Assembly: GCA_036677805.1 (NCBI GenBank)
Contig: JAVBVS010000016.1
Coordinates: 372,001 to 436,000 of the forward strand
DNA: 64,000 nucleotides
Origin: SIG78 sp036677805
GTDB lineage: Bacteria > Verrucomicrobiota > Lentisphaeria > Victivallales > Victivallaceae
Reading direction: 5' to 3'
The notes beneath the pieces are model-generated. The model was given only the letters and a program-made list of their open reading frames with translations. It was not told the DNA's origin and searched no databases. Made by a program: the position numbers and the translations under genes. Positions 31,641 through 41,886 of this stretch are shown here, in pieces; position 1 is the first letter of the stretch, and each line of letters starts with the position of its first letter.

Positions 31641-32620
31641 AGCAGAAACTTGAGAATACAAAAGTTTTGGTGACCGGCGGGGCTGGATTTATCGGCTCTA
31701 ATCTGGTCGAAGCTTTGCTCGCACAGCGCAATGAGGTGGTCGTACTGGATAACTTTGCCACCGGTAAAATGGAGAATCTGGTGCCTTTCGTCGGCAATAA
31801 GGCGTTCAAACTGATCGTCGGCGATATTCGCGACATGGAAAAGTGCCGCGAAGCGGTTTCCGGAGTTGATTACGTGCTGCACGAAGCGGCGCTCGGCAGT
31901 GTTCCGCGCTCAGTGAAAGACCCGATGACTTCAACGGAAGTCAATATTTCCGGCTTTGTAAACATGCTCTTTGCCGCCCAGGAAGCGAAGGTCAAGCGCT
32001 TTGTCTATGCGGCCAGCTCCTCAACGTACGGCGACAGTGCAACCTTGCCGAAGGTTGAAGACAAGATCGGCACCCCCCTCAGTCCTTATGCCATCACCAA
32101 ATACGTCAATGAGCTGTATGCGGAGAATTTCAGTAAACTCTACGGCATTGAGACAATCGGGTTGCGCTATTTTAATGTCTTCGGACGACGGCAAGATCCG
32201 TTCGGTGCCTATGCGGCAGTCATTCCCAAATTCGTGATGAGTCTGATGAAGCATGAAAGTCCCATTATCAACGGCGACGGCTCCTACAGTCGGGATTTCA
32301 CCTATGTTGATAATGTCGTCCAGGCCAATCAGCTGGCCCTGCTGGCCGACCGGGCGGAAGCGGTCAATCAGGTCTACAACGTGGCCTTTGGCGAACGCAC
32401 AACACTGAACGAACTCTTCGATTATCTGCGGGAAAATCTGGCGGAATTTGATTCTGCGATTGCTGAAGTCAAACCGGTTTACGGGTCCAATCGGGCCGGG
32501 GACATTCCGCACAGTCTGGCTTGTATCGACAAGGCAAAGACATTGCTTGGCTATGCGCCGGAATTCAGTGTAAAACAGGGCTTAAAGCAAGCAACAAAAT
32601 GGTATTTTGAAAATCTTTGA
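31637..32620 (+). CDS. tviC: NAD-dependent C4-epimerase (TviC/WbpP-like)
   Basis: A 327-aa short-chain dehydrogenase/epimerase starting at ATG 31637. It shows VTGGAGFIGSNL, SSTYGDSATLP and YAITKYVNE (catalytic Ser/Tyr/Lys set) and ends with YGSNRAGDIPHSLACIDKA. This resembles WbpP/TviC, enzymes that interconvert UDP-GlcNAc(A) and UDP-GalNAc(A) at C4. With the TviB-like dehydrogenase it gives UDP-GalNAcA. A short overlap (4 bp) with the deacetylase gene indicates shared expression. Confidence 0.82.
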   Translation: MKQKLENTKVLVTGGAGFIGSNLVEALLAQRNEVVVLDNFATGKMENLVPFVGNKAFKLIVGDIRDMEKCREAVSGVDYVLHEAALGSVPRSVKDPMTSTEVNISGFVNMLFAAQEAKVKRFVYAASSSTYGDSATLPKVEDKIGTPLSPYAITKYVNELYAENFSKLYGIETIGLRYFNVFGRRQDPFGAYAAVIPKFVMSLMKHESPIINGDGSYSRDFTYVDNVVQANQLALLADRAEAVNQVYNVAFGERTTLNELFDYLRENLAEFDSAIAEVKPVYGSNRAGDIPHSLACIDKAKTLLGYAPEFSVKQGLKQATKWYFENL

Positions 32621-32979
32621 CCTCCTGATTGGAGGGCCCAATGACCATGGATAAGGGGACTCTCGAAAAATATTGCTGATATACAAAATGTTAAAAAAGA
32701 TACCGATCGACGTCAATATTGTGTCCGGTATGTTGATTAACGATGCGAATAAGTTGTATAGGGCAAGGATGTACTGAAGTTTCCAAGTTGGATGAAGAAA
32801 GCTAAAAAAGTCCATTCAAAGGGTATGGAATTAAAGTGCGCGCAGTGAGTTTTTCTGCTGTAGCACTGTTCAATAAAGCTATATGACCGGACCAGGGGAT
32901 TGGTTGGGTTTTATCTTGGTTTTGCAATAATAATCAATTACATAATAGTGGAAAAAAATCCAAGGAGACTCTGATTAAT
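32621..32979. other. AT-rich gap without recognised gene
   Basis: A 359-bp AT-rich stretch between the epimerase and LegB-like genes. It begins with a small hairpin (CCTCC/GGAGG, 32621-32635) without a U tract. I see no supported gene and no clear promoter. Its different composition from the TviC-like gene suggests that a new gene block was joined here. Confidence 0.5.
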
Positions 32980-33963
32980 ATGGACAACAAAATATTGGTT
33001 ACTGGGGCCGATGGATTCATTGGTTCTCATTTGGTTGAATCTCTTTTAAATAAGGGCTATCAAGTTCGTGCGTTGGCCCTGTATAATTCCTTTAACGATT
33101 GGGGATGGCTGGAGGATGTTTCTGCTCGCCCGGAATTGGAGATTGTGACAGGCGATGTGCGTGATCCGAACTTGTGCCGGGAGATTTGCCGGGATATTGA
33201 TACTGTATTCAATCTTGCAGCATTAATTGCCATTCCCTATTCTTATTCTGCGCCTGATAGTTATATCGATACGAATGTCAAAGGTGCATTAAATATCTGC
33301 CAGGCGGCACGGGCTTGTAACGTACGCCGGGTAATCCAAACATCAACCAGTGAAGTTTATGGAACTGCTCAAACGGTTCCGATCAGCGAAACCCATCCGC
33401 TACAGCCGCAGTCGCCATATAGCGCCAGTAAAATCGGGGCGGATGCTGTTGCTATGAGTTTTTATCATGCCTTTGGATTGCCCGTTACAATCGCTCGTCC
33501 ATTCAATACTTATGGCCCACGACAATCCGCACGGGCGGTGATCCCGTCAATTATCACACAAATTACGGCAGGAAAAAAGCAAATTCATATGGGAGACATT
33601 TCGCCAACACGCGATTTTAATTATGTCCTTGATACCTGTCACGGCTTTATTGCACTGGCCGAATCAGAACAGACTGTGGGAGATGTATTCAATATTGGTT
33701 CCAATTCTGAAATCAGCATTGGGGATACATTGATGTTGATCCGGGAATTGATGAACAGCGACGTGGAATTTGTAACTGATCAGCAACGTCTCCGTCCAAA
33801 AAACTCAGAAGTGTTCCGCCTGTGGTGCGATAATTCGAAAATCAAATCTATAACGGACTTTACCCCCAAATATTCCATTCGGGACGGCTTGACGGAAACA
33901 ATCCAATGGTTCACACGTCCGGAAAATCTCCGTAAATATAAAACGGATATTTACAATGTTTAA
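32980..33963 (+). CDS. legB: LegB-like nucleotide-sugar 4,6-dehydratase
   Basis: A 327-aa SDR enzyme: LVTGADGFIGSHL, TSTSEVYGTAQTVP, YSASKIGAD (Tyr and Lys), and SPTRDFNYVLDTCHGFIALA, which is typical of LegB and related 4,6-dehydratases acting on GDP-GlcNAc. It produces the 4-keto-6-deoxy sugar that LegC aminates. A good site (AAGGAGA) precedes the start region. It overlaps LegC by 8 bp. The assignment to the GDP route depends on the PtmE-like gene downstream; the UDP route is possible. Confidence 0.82.
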   Translation: MDNKILVTGADGFIGSHLVESLLNKGYQVRALALYNSFNDWGWLEDVSARPELEIVTGDVRDPNLCREICRDIDTVFNLAALIAIPYSYSAPDSYIDTNVKGALNICQAARACNVRRVIQTSTSEVYGTAQTVPISETHPLQPQSPYSASKIGADAVAMSFYHAFGLPVTIARPFNTYGPRQSARAVIPSIITQITAGKKQIHMGDISPTRDFNYVLDTCHGFIALAESEQTVGDVFNIGSNSEISIGDTLMLIRELMNSDVEFVTDQQRLRPKNSEVFRLWCDNSKIKSITDFTPKYSIRDGLTETIQWFTRPENLRKYKTDIYNV

Positions 33964-35101
33964 ACAACTCGTCGATTTTATTCATGAAATTTATGGAACA
34001 GATCAGTTTGTTCCGCTTCATGCTCCATATTTTGGTGGCAAGGAAAAAGAATATCTGAATGAATGCATCGACAGTACCTTTGTCTCCAGTGTCGGTCCTT
34101 TTGTTGACCGCTTTGAAGAGATGATTGCGGCCTATACCGGGACGAGTACCGCTGTCGTTTGTGTAAACGGAACCAATGCGCTTCATATGGCGTTGCTGCT
34201 GTGTGACGTCGAGCGTGAAGATGAAGTGATCACGCAGCCATTGACCTTCGTCGCCACCTGCAATGCGTTAAGTTATCTCGGGGCCCATCCGGTATTTCTT
34301 GATGTAGATGCCGATACTCTAGGACTCTCTCCGGTCAGTATGCGGGAATACCTGACAACATACGCCGACGTTCAGGGAGGAGTATGTTTTAATCGGAAGA
34401 CCGGTCGTCGCATTAAAGCTTGTGTGCCAATGCATACGTTTGGACACCCGGGACACTTGACGGAATTGCAGGAGGTGTGTCAGGAATTCCATCTGGAATT
34501 AGTGGAAGATGCTGCTGAAGCCGCGGGCTCCCTGTACCATGGAAAACATGTCGGCACTTTGGGGAAAGTTGGCGTATTGAGTTTCAATGGCAATAAAACC
34601 ATTACTACCGGTGGTGGAGGTATGTTGCTTTTCAATGACCCTGATTTGGCCAAATTCGCCAAGCATCTGACCACGCAGGCCAAAGTTCCTCACCGTTGGA
34701 ATTTCGTTCATGACCATATCGGTTATAATTATCGAATGCCCAACATCAATGCAGCGCTGGGCTGTGCCCAACTGGAACAGTTGCCATCTATTTTGGCAAA
34801 CAAGCGGGAAACCGCAGAACTTTACCGCGAATTTTTTGATAAAAATTCGGGGGTGGAATTTTTCACGGAACCAGCGAATTGCCGGTCCAATTACTGGTTG
34901 AATGCAGTATTGCTTCCAGATCGAAAACAAAGGGATGAATTTCTCGAATATACGAACGATCATGGTGTGATGACGCGACCGGTATGGGAATTGATGAATC
35001 GCTTGAATATGTTTCAATCATGCGAATGCGGTCCATTGGACCAAGCGGAACAAATTGCCGATCGGCTGGTTAATTTACCTAGCGGAATGCGAAAAGGGTA
35101 A
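33956..35101 (+). CDS. legC: LegC-like PLP aminotransferase
   Basis: A 381-aa DegT/DnrJ/EryC1-family aminotransferase. PLP-binding Lys214 lies in FNGNKTITTGGGG; ELVEDAAEAAGSLY holds the cofactor Asp. The N-terminus (FIHEIYG, PLHAPYFGGKEKEY) matches LegC, which transfers an amino group to C4 of the 4-keto sugar made by LegB. It overlaps LegB by 8 bp and shares one base with the acetyltransferase gene, giving one coupled module. Confidence 0.85.
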   Translation: MFKQLVDFIHEIYGTDQFVPLHAPYFGGKEKEYLNECIDSTFVSSVGPFVDRFEEMIAAYTGTSTAVVCVNGTNALHMALLLCDVEREDEVITQPLTFVATCNALSYLGAHPVFLDVDADTLGLSPVSMREYLTTYADVQGGVCFNRKTGRRIKACVPMHTFGHPGHLTELQEVCQEFHLELVEDAAEAAGSLYHGKHVGTLGKVGVLSFNGNKTITTGGGGMLLFNDPDLAKFAKHLTTQAKVPHRWNFVHDHIGYNYRMPNINAALGCAQLEQLPSILANKRETAELYREFFDKNSGVEFFTEPANCRSNYWLNAVLLPDRKQRDEFLEYTNDHGVMTRPVWELMNRLNMFQSCECGPLDQAEQIADRLVNLPSGMRKG

Positions 35102-35724
35102 TGAAGAACCTCATTTTAATTGGCGGAGGCGGCCATTGTGCATCTGTAATAGATGCAATCGAATCTATGGAGACTTATCAAATTGCGGGTATCCTTGATA
35201 CAACAGGACAAGCTCTCTGTGGCTATCCATGTTTGGGAGGAGATGAGTTGATTCCTGAACTAGTTGCTCAAAAAATGGAATTTCTCATTACGGTAGGTTC
35301 AATCGCCTCCAGTTTTCTTAGAGTGCGCTTGGTAAAACAAGTGGAAGCTGCCGGCGGTACTTTTGCCAAAATTATTGCATCTACGGCTCGAGTTGCGCAT
35401 TATGCAAAGGTGGGAGTCGGCAGTGTGATTCTGCATCATGCTCTTGTGAACAACTTAGCGTCCGTTGGGCCCCATTGTATTATTAACAGTTTTGCAGATA
35501 TTGAACATGATGTCCAGCTCGGGGCGTTCTCCCATGTATCGACAGGATGTCGCATCAACGGAGGGTGTCGTATTGGTCGTGAGTGTTTTATTGGTAGCGG
35601 TACAATTATTTTTCAAGGAATCTCTTTGCCGGATCACTGTGTGATCGGCGGAGGCAGTGTGGTACGAAAGAGCATTTCATTGCCGGGAACATATTGCGGT
35701 AAAAGTTTGGAAAAAATAAAATAA
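35101..35724 (+). CDS. NeuD/PglD-type sugar acetyltransferase
   Basis: A 207-aa left-handed beta-helix acetyltransferase. The N-terminal LILIGGGGHCASVIDAIE is the nucleotide-binding part of the NeuD/PglD family, and hexapeptide repeats run from about 100 to 195 (AKVGVGSVILHHALV, GAFSHVSTGCRINGG). In PglD the catalytic base is a His near the second strand; His122 or a neighbour could serve. It probably N-acetylates the 4-amino group made by LegC, as LegH does. Confidence 0.8.
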   Translation: MKNLILIGGGGHCASVIDAIESMETYQIAGILDTTGQALCGYPCLGGDELIPELVAQKMEFLITVGSIASSFLRVRLVKQVEAAGGTFAKIIASTARVAHYAKVGVGSVILHHALVNNLASVGPHCIINSFADIEHDVQLGAFSHVSTGCRINGGCRIGRECFIGSGTIIFQGISLPDHCVIGGGSVVRKSISLPGTYCGKSLEKIK

Positions 35725-35753
35725 TAATTCCATTTTAGTAGATTGAACAAATT

Positions 35754-36812
35754 ATGAAAGCACTTTGTTCCAGAAGAGAAATCGACCAGAGCGCGACAAT
35801 TCTATCGGCCATGCAACAGATGGATAACTTACGGGTTAAATCGTTGCTGGTATTCAAGGAAGATTGTTTCTTATGCCTGCTGACTATTGGAGATATTCAG
35901 CGTGCAATTATTGCCGATTCAAACTTGTTGCGTCCCATTTCCGAAATCAAGGTGGCTGCCAAGGAATATGCCAGAACGACAGAGGATATAACTGCGGTTA
36001 AAGAACGCATGTTCGAAATGCGAGCAGAATGCATGCCGGTACTTGATGAAGCCGGGAAACTCGTCAAAGTATATAATTGGGAGGAGTTTTTTAAATCGGA
36101 GCTTATGGGGACGCGAGAGCAAATTGATCTCCCCGTCGTTATTATGGCTGGCGGACTCGGCACTCGCCTTAAACCGTTGACCAACGTTCTACCTAAACCG
36201 CTGATTCCCATTGGCGAGAAGACTATTCTGGAGACAATTCTGGATCAATTTTCCGATATTGGATGCCAGCGATTTTATATGTCGGTCAACTATAAAGCGG
36301 AAATGATAAAGTATTATTTGAACTCACTGGAAAAATCATATAACATCGAGTTCTTCAATGAGTCTCATCCCATGGGAACCATCGGCAGTGTGACTTTGTT
36401 GCGAGACAAGTTTCATGGACCTTTTTTTGTATCCAATTGCGATATCCTGATTGAACAGGATTATCGTGAAGTTTATGATTATCATATCCGCAATCGCAAT
36501 GATATTACCGTTGTGGCTGCGGTGAAAGATTACGCCATTCCATATGGCGTGGTAAAAACCGGCCCGGATGGCATTATTACCAAGTTGCAGGAAAAACCGG
36601 TTCACACGTTTTTGACCAATACTGGTGTTTACATTCTCAATGCGGAGATTATTCGGGAAATTCCGGATGATTCTTATTACCAAATTACAGATTTAATCGA
36701 GAAAGTTCGTAATAAAGGTGGCCGGGTAGGATGTTTTCCCGTCAGCGCAAAAGCATGGACTGACATTGGGGATTGGACTGAATATCTTAAAATAGTCTCC
36801 CGGTGTTCTTGA
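35754..36812 (+). CDS. PtmE-like CBS-nucleotidyltransferase
   Basis: A 352-aa protein with two CBS motifs (residues about 1-115) fused to a sugar-1-phosphate nucleotidyltransferase (about 122-352: VVIMAGGLGTRLKPLTNVLP, FFVSNCDILIEQDYR). This matches the PtmE family, which in Campylobacter makes GDP-activated amino sugars for the legionaminic acid route. Here it follows LegB, LegC and the acetyltransferase. It may activate GlcNAc-1-P with GTP. CBS domains may sense nucleotide levels. Confidence 0.8.
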   Translation: MKALCSRREIDQSATILSAMQQMDNLRVKSLLVFKEDCFLCLLTIGDIQRAIIADSNLLRPISEIKVAAKEYARTTEDITAVKERMFEMRAECMPVLDEAGKLVKVYNWEEFFKSELMGTREQIDLPVVIMAGGLGTRLKPLTNVLPKPLIPIGEKTILETILDQFSDIGCQRFYMSVNYKAEMIKYYLNSLEKSYNIEFFNESHPMGTIGSVTLLRDKFHGPFFVSNCDILIEQDYREVYDYHIRNRNDITVVAAVKDYAIPYGVVKTGPDGIITKLQEKPVHTFLTNTGVYILNAEIIREIPDDSYYQITDLIEKVRNKGGRVGCFPVSAKAWTDIGDWTEYLKIVSRCS

Positions 36813-36932
36813 AAAATTCTGACCATGAAAGCCTCCAAACGGGATGAGGTTTCGTCCTTGGAGAGGTAGAGGTCGAGTTAGGTTTTCTTCTAATTTTATC
36901 CCGGATCGATTGAATTTTTAGAATCATAATTT

Positions 36933-38402
36933 ATGTCAAGATTGCATCAAAAAGTTATTTCCGGCATGTTATGGCAAGGGCTGGAACGTTTCGGCATCAA
37001 TGTTGTTCAATTAATAGTTTCGGTCATTCTGGCCCGCCTATTGGCCCCAAGTGACTTCGGGCTCGTGGCGTTGGTGATGATTTTTATCGGATTCGCAGAT
37101 ACTTTTGTGGATGGCGGATTTCGTATGGCATTGATTCAGCGCAAGAATCTCAGCGAAACGGATTGCAGTTCCGTATTCTGGATGAATCTGGGGGTTGGTT
37201 TTCTCCTTGGAATCGGATTATATACTACAGCACCTTGGATTGCCTCATTCTATGGTCGCGTTCAGATCATTCCTCTGCTGCGGGTCATGGCAATCGTACC
37301 GGTATTAAACGGATTGACGATTGTTCAGTCGGCATTGCTATCTCGTCAATTGAAGTTCAAGCAGTTGTTCCAGGCCAGAATCCTGGCGCTCTTGTGTTCT
37401 GCCGGCGTGGGGATTGGAATGGCGTATGGAGGATATGGAGTATGGGCTTTAATCGGCCAACGCATGGTAAATGTATTGGCCACATCCTTGTCGCTCTACT
37501 TCATTTTGAACTGGTTGCCCAAATTCCAAATTGATCTTCGGGCGCTTGGCGAAATGTTTAAATATGGCAGTAGTCTATTGGCGGCAAGCCTGCTTAATTT
37601 CTTTTCCAATGCGTTGTATACGCTGATTATCGGAAAATGCTTCAGCGTTTCAGACTTAGGATATTACAATCGAGGCCAAACTTATCCTAAATTGGCAGTA
37701 GATTCCCTAAACCAGGTTTTAGGAAATGTCATGTTTCCGGTATTTTCCCAAATACAACAAGACCGGGAACAAATCAGAATGCTTATGCGACAAACTATGA
37801 TGATGATGATGTTTTTGCTGGTACCGATTTTGGGGGTATTGTTGGTAGCGGCAGAACCTTTCATACGAATTTTGCTGACGGCCAAATGGCTTGGTGCAGT
37901 CATCTTTCTGCAGATTGCCTGCCTCCAGTTCTTCTTTTTTCCAATTCATATTTTTAATATTCAAGTTATGCGTGCCGTAGGTCGCAGCGACTTGAATCTG
38001 CTTGTGGAAATTATTAAAAAGGTAATCATGGTCCTGATAATCATTGTGACGATGCGTTGGGGAATTGTTGCTATGGCATGGGGAGCTGCCATCAATTCTT
38101 TCTTGGGTATATTGTGTCACACCTGGATATCCAAACGTTTGATTGATTACGGAACATTTGCGCAAATCCGTGATTTGCTGCCTACTGTTTTTACCGCCGT
38201 CATTGCCGGCTTTGCCAGTTGGGGATGCCAGTTATTCGTCTCTAACGACTGGCTGAAACTCGGGATTACCGGCAGTGTGTTCTTGATATGTTATCTGGGG
38301 CTCAATTTTCTTGGAAAAACTGACTCCATGATGTGGGCACAACGGATATTTCCCGTAATAAAAAATAAATTTTTCAAAACTCAATCTCATGCAACAAACT
38401 AA
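36933..38402 (+). CDS. wzx: Wzx flippase (MOP superfamily)
   Basis: A 489-aa polytopic membrane protein with about 12-14 hydrophobic segments. It starts with a short amphipathic helix (MSRLHQKVISGMLWQGLERF), typical of WzxC/MOP flippases, and then GINVVQLIVSVILARLLAPS, IIGKCFSVSDLGYYNRGQTY and many Trp/Gly turns. It carries the lipid-linked repeat unit across the inner membrane. The gene overlaps the next glycosyltransferase gene by 14 bp. A 120-bp gap separates it from the PtmE-like gene. Confidence 0.88.
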   Translation: MSRLHQKVISGMLWQGLERFGINVVQLIVSVILARLLAPSDFGLVALVMIFIGFADTFVDGGFRMALIQRKNLSETDCSSVFWMNLGVGFLLGIGLYTTAPWIASFYGRVQIIPLLRVMAIVPVLNGLTIVQSALLSRQLKFKQLFQARILALLCSAGVGIGMAYGGYGVWALIGQRMVNVLATSLSLYFILNWLPKFQIDLRALGEMFKYGSSLLAASLLNFFSNALYTLIIGKCFSVSDLGYYNRGQTYPKLAVDSLNQVLGNVMFPVFSQIQQDREQIRMLMRQTMMMMMFLLVPILGVLLVAAEPFIRILLTAKWLGAVIFLQIACLQFFFFPIHIFNIQVMRAVGRSDLNLLVEIIKKVIMVLIIIVTMRWGIVAMAWGAAINSFLGILCHTWISKRLIDYGTFAQIRDLLPTVFTAVIAGFASWGCQLFVSNDWLKLGITGSVFLICYLGLNFLGKTDSMMWAQRIFPVIKNKFFKTQSHATN

Positions 38403-39402
38403 AATCAAATCAAAAATTTTGCTGGTTGCGGATAGCCCGAATTGGGCATATCACGATATCAGTAATTTCATTATCAACAATCTTTCATCGTCATTTGATT
38501 TTTATCTCGATTTCACCTGTTTTTATTCGACCCCAAAACTCCCTTTTTTCAAAGCGCTTCGCCGAAAATATTCTCATGCGATTGCCCGGCATCGTTACCA
38601 GCGAATTCGAGCTGACCGTACTTACGACCTTGTATTCTTCTCCGGCTTTTATATGCGGAAATTATATCCGGAAATCAAAGCTCGGAAGGTATTACCGGGC
38701 ATTTATACCGCAAGCTTTCCTCCTAATGGCATAGAATCGGGTGACGAAGGCATTTCCCAGCAGGAATTTGCTCGGAAATATTTGGCTGGCTGTCATGCTG
38801 TGGTTGCAGGGAATTCTGATATCCCATCCTTATATGCGGAGCTTCCTATCCCTTTTTTCTGGGCAAACGGCAATTGTGCAGGCTTTGAAAATCCAGTTGC
38901 CAAGAAGTTTCACCAAGGACAAGATTTTGTGGTGGGTTGGAGTGGTAATGCTACGCGACCAATTAAGGGTTTTTATGATTATGTGGTCCCTGCGGTTACC
39001 GCAGCGGCTAAGCAGCGACCGGGTATTCGGCTTAAAGTCCGTGAATTTGGGCCGCGGGAAACATTGCCACGCTTTTATGATGATCTGGATGTTGTACTGA
39101 TTGCTTCAGAATCTGAAGCTGGCCCGGCATTGTTTTCCGAAGCCGCTTTAAGCAATGTACCTGCAATCTCTACGGCCATCGGGTTCCCGGCTATGATAAT
39201 CAAGGACGGAGTTAACGGTTTTCTGGTTGAGCGGAAAGTTTCTGATATGGTAGATCGTTTGATTCGTTTGTATGATGACCGGGAATTATTATGGGCCATG
39301 TCACAGCGAATTCGTAAGGATTATGAGGAAATTCTTGGCGATGAAGTTCAGGTGCGACGCTGGAAAAATATTTTTGACACAGTTCTCGCCGAGGGGATTT
39401 GA
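38389..39402 (+). CDS. GT4-type glycosyltransferase
   Basis: A 337-aa protein with the GT-B fold signature of GT4: GWSGNATRPIKGFYDYVVPA (donor-domain start) and a C-terminal SESEAGPALFSEAALSNVPA, where Glu residues stand for the E-x7-E motif. The N-terminal acceptor part (KILLVADSPNWAYHDISNFI) is variable. It overlaps the Wzx gene by 14 bp and leads into the GT39-like gene, so it is part of the repeat-unit assembly set. Sugar specificity cannot be read. Confidence 0.75.
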   Translation: MQQTKIKSKILLVADSPNWAYHDISNFIINNLSSSFDFYLDFTCFYSTPKLPFFKALRRKYSHAIARHRYQRIRADRTYDLVFFSGFYMRKLYPEIKARKVLPGIYTASFPPNGIESGDEGISQQEFARKYLAGCHAVVAGNSDIPSLYAELPIPFFWANGNCAGFENPVAKKFHQGQDFVVGWSGNATRPIKGFYDYVVPAVTAAAKQRPGIRLKVREFGPRETLPRFYDDLDVVLIASESEAGPALFSEAALSNVPAISTAIGFPAMIIKDGVNGFLVERKVSDMVDRLIRLYDDRELLWAMSQRIRKDYEEILGDEVQVRRWKNIFDTVLAEGI

Positions 39403-39410
39403 GCGTTGAA

Positions 39411-41882
39411 ATGACACGTCCTTTCAATAGCTGGATTTTATTCGGAATTGTTCTGTATGGCCTGCTGTTGCACTGCTTGATATGGTTTCGTCCCGCATTA
39501 CCTTCGCGCGATGAAACCGATTATGCAAGATTCGCGACCCATTGGTATCGTTCCGGTGAAGTTCGAACAGACGATATACGTATTCAGGTTTACTCTAATA
39601 GCCGGGATATGTCTCGGAAGGCAGAATTTCAGGAATATCAGTTAAAGCCGCCGCTTTTGGTATTGGCAATGCTTGGAGTCCAGAAATTGGGACTTTGTGA
39701 TCCCTTGACTGGGGGTAGACTTTTTGTCGTTCTGCTCAGTACTTTCCTGCCTATGATCAGTTATGATATTGGCAGGCGGTTGTTCCGTAGTACTCGAGCA
39801 GGATTGATTTCCGCCGCAATGACCGTTGCTTATCCTTATCTAGTTCTGTATGGATCGTTTGCGCTTCGTGATGTCCCATATGTTTTTTTTGCAGCCTGGT
39901 TCCTGTTGCAATTACTGATCTTATGGCAAGACCCAATACGCTTAGCAGGTAGTTTATGGTGGGGCTTGGCCGGCTTACCGCTGGGCTTGGCGGCGTGTTG
40001 CCGCTTTGAATACTTGGAATTACTTCCCGGTGTTCTTTTGCTTGGTGCTCGTTATTGGTCGAAGTGTGACTATACATGGTCGCGTCGGCTTGCGTGTAGC
40101 ATTGAGCATTGCGGAGTTTTACTTGTCGCAGCAACGATTTTGCCGCTGGGATTACAATTTTTGTTGGCTGGCTTTGGTTATCACTGGGTTATGTTTCGCG
40201 GACTCTTCTAACATCTGAGCAATGATATGAATCTAATTCAAAGTTTAGTGGAGGGGATGTTTTTTGGAATTACCGTTTTTTTCGTTCTCGGGATAATAGC
40301 CTGTATTTTTTTTAAGAGATGGCGGTACGCTTTATTATTGCCTGGTTTTTTTTGTTGCATTGGTATTATCAGTAGGGTTGCCTTGGGCATGAGTGGTAAG
40401 CGCTACTTTTTATGGCCTGGATTCCTGTTGCTTTTCGTTGCCGTTGTGGGGGTGTTGGAAATAGATCGTCAGTTGAAACAACATAATATGAATAGAAAAA
40501 TACGCAACTTTATTTTACTGGCTTTTATGGCGTTTCTATGCATTTTGGGATTGGCTCGGATATGGCGTACTACGCGTGCGGATAAGGAATACATTCCGAT
40601 GTTTTCTTCCGCGTTGGTTTATGCGGCCCGAGGAATTCCAGAAAAGGAGGTTTGTCTTTTTAATTTTACTCAAGATCAACGGATTGAATTTTTCAGCGGA
40701 ATGGATATCGTGGTTTTTTATTCCGGTGACAAATCGGAATGGGTATATAGTTTTTTCTTCCAGCAGCTGCAAAAAGCGCGTCTGGAATATCGCAAGATTT
40801 TTATTCTGATTCAGGCAGAAGCATTGAAATATTTTCAGGAGCGTTATTTAAGCGATTCAAAAGTCAATCCATTCAAGGTCCTTGCTGCAGCTCAATATCA
40901 TCGGGAAAAATTATTATTGCTGGAATATGATTTTTCTATCCCCTTGGACCCGAATGCCAGGCAACCCGGAGCATTGCTCTCGCAAAAAAATCCTATAGCC
41001 CTGACAGTCCCCGCAATATTGCCTTGTAATGCTTCTCAAGGCCTCAGTTTATGTGTTGACAATCTGCTTGGATCCGGCCATTCTGAGGATTATATCTTTG
41101 ATGTACAGGGATGTCGAGCAAAAACTTCGGGGAAGTGGTTGCATGTGTGGCCATCGGACTCTGCTTCAGAGGCAGACACACCTGTTACAATCTCGGTGTT
41201 AGACTCTCACAAATGGTTGGTAGCTCAAGCAGAAACACGCTTACAAAGTATTCCTGATTCATCTTTTCCTCCGGCTGGCGACATATTGGTGGTAGGAATT
41301 CGAGACTGGAAGCCGGATAATCTTCCGAGTCCCGAACAATTATGGTCTGATGGTGCAGGAACATGGAGTGTCTATAAAGACTCTCGGCATATGACGTCGC
41401 GGGGATTTGCCGACCTTCCTGGAGTCCGAATATTTCGTGCGACCCCGAATGCCACCGATGACACCGTAAAGCAGTTGTGGGTATTCTGGTCGCCAGGAGA
41501 AGCCATTGCCTATCATCAGCCTGTTTACTGGCCACAAATGTTTTCATGGGCAGATAAATATATCCATACGATTCGCAATACTTATCCGCAGGCAAAGCTG
41601 TATTTATTCCTACCCTTCCCGCTTCCTGGGTCCGATCATTTTCCGGAAGTACGTCCGCCACAAAACAGCTCCTACTGGAGAGAGGTGCAACTGGCACAAC
41701 GGGCTCTAGTGCGCTATCTCCGGCAGAAATATATTGGAGCATCACAAATTACATTGATTCCAAGCGACCTTGCATTAGATGCAGAAACTGATTATAAAGC
41801 ACCCAATCAAACACAACCATTGGGGTTGTCAGAAGCAGGCGTCGCGCGCCTTAAAATGTTAATAAGAAATATTGTCAGGTGA
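39411..41882 (+). pseudogene. GT39/ArnT-like membrane glycosyltransferase, interrupted by in-frame stop
   Basis: Two frames share one reading frame: 39411-40211 (about 266 aa) and 40227-41882 (551 aa), separated by TAA at 40209-40211 and only five other codons. The first carries the acidic loop LPSRDETDYARFATHWYRSG and several membrane segments of GT39 enzymes; the second opens with more membrane segments (MFFGITVFFVLGIIACIFF, RYFLWPGFLLLF) as in their C-terminal half, then a large soluble part that looks like an SGNH-type tail (LFLPFPLPGSDHF, GLSEAGVARLKML). A single point mutation in one gene explains this best; two genes or readthrough are alternatives. A TTG at 39399 could also start it. 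Confidence 0.65.
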
Positions 41883-41886
41883 GAAT

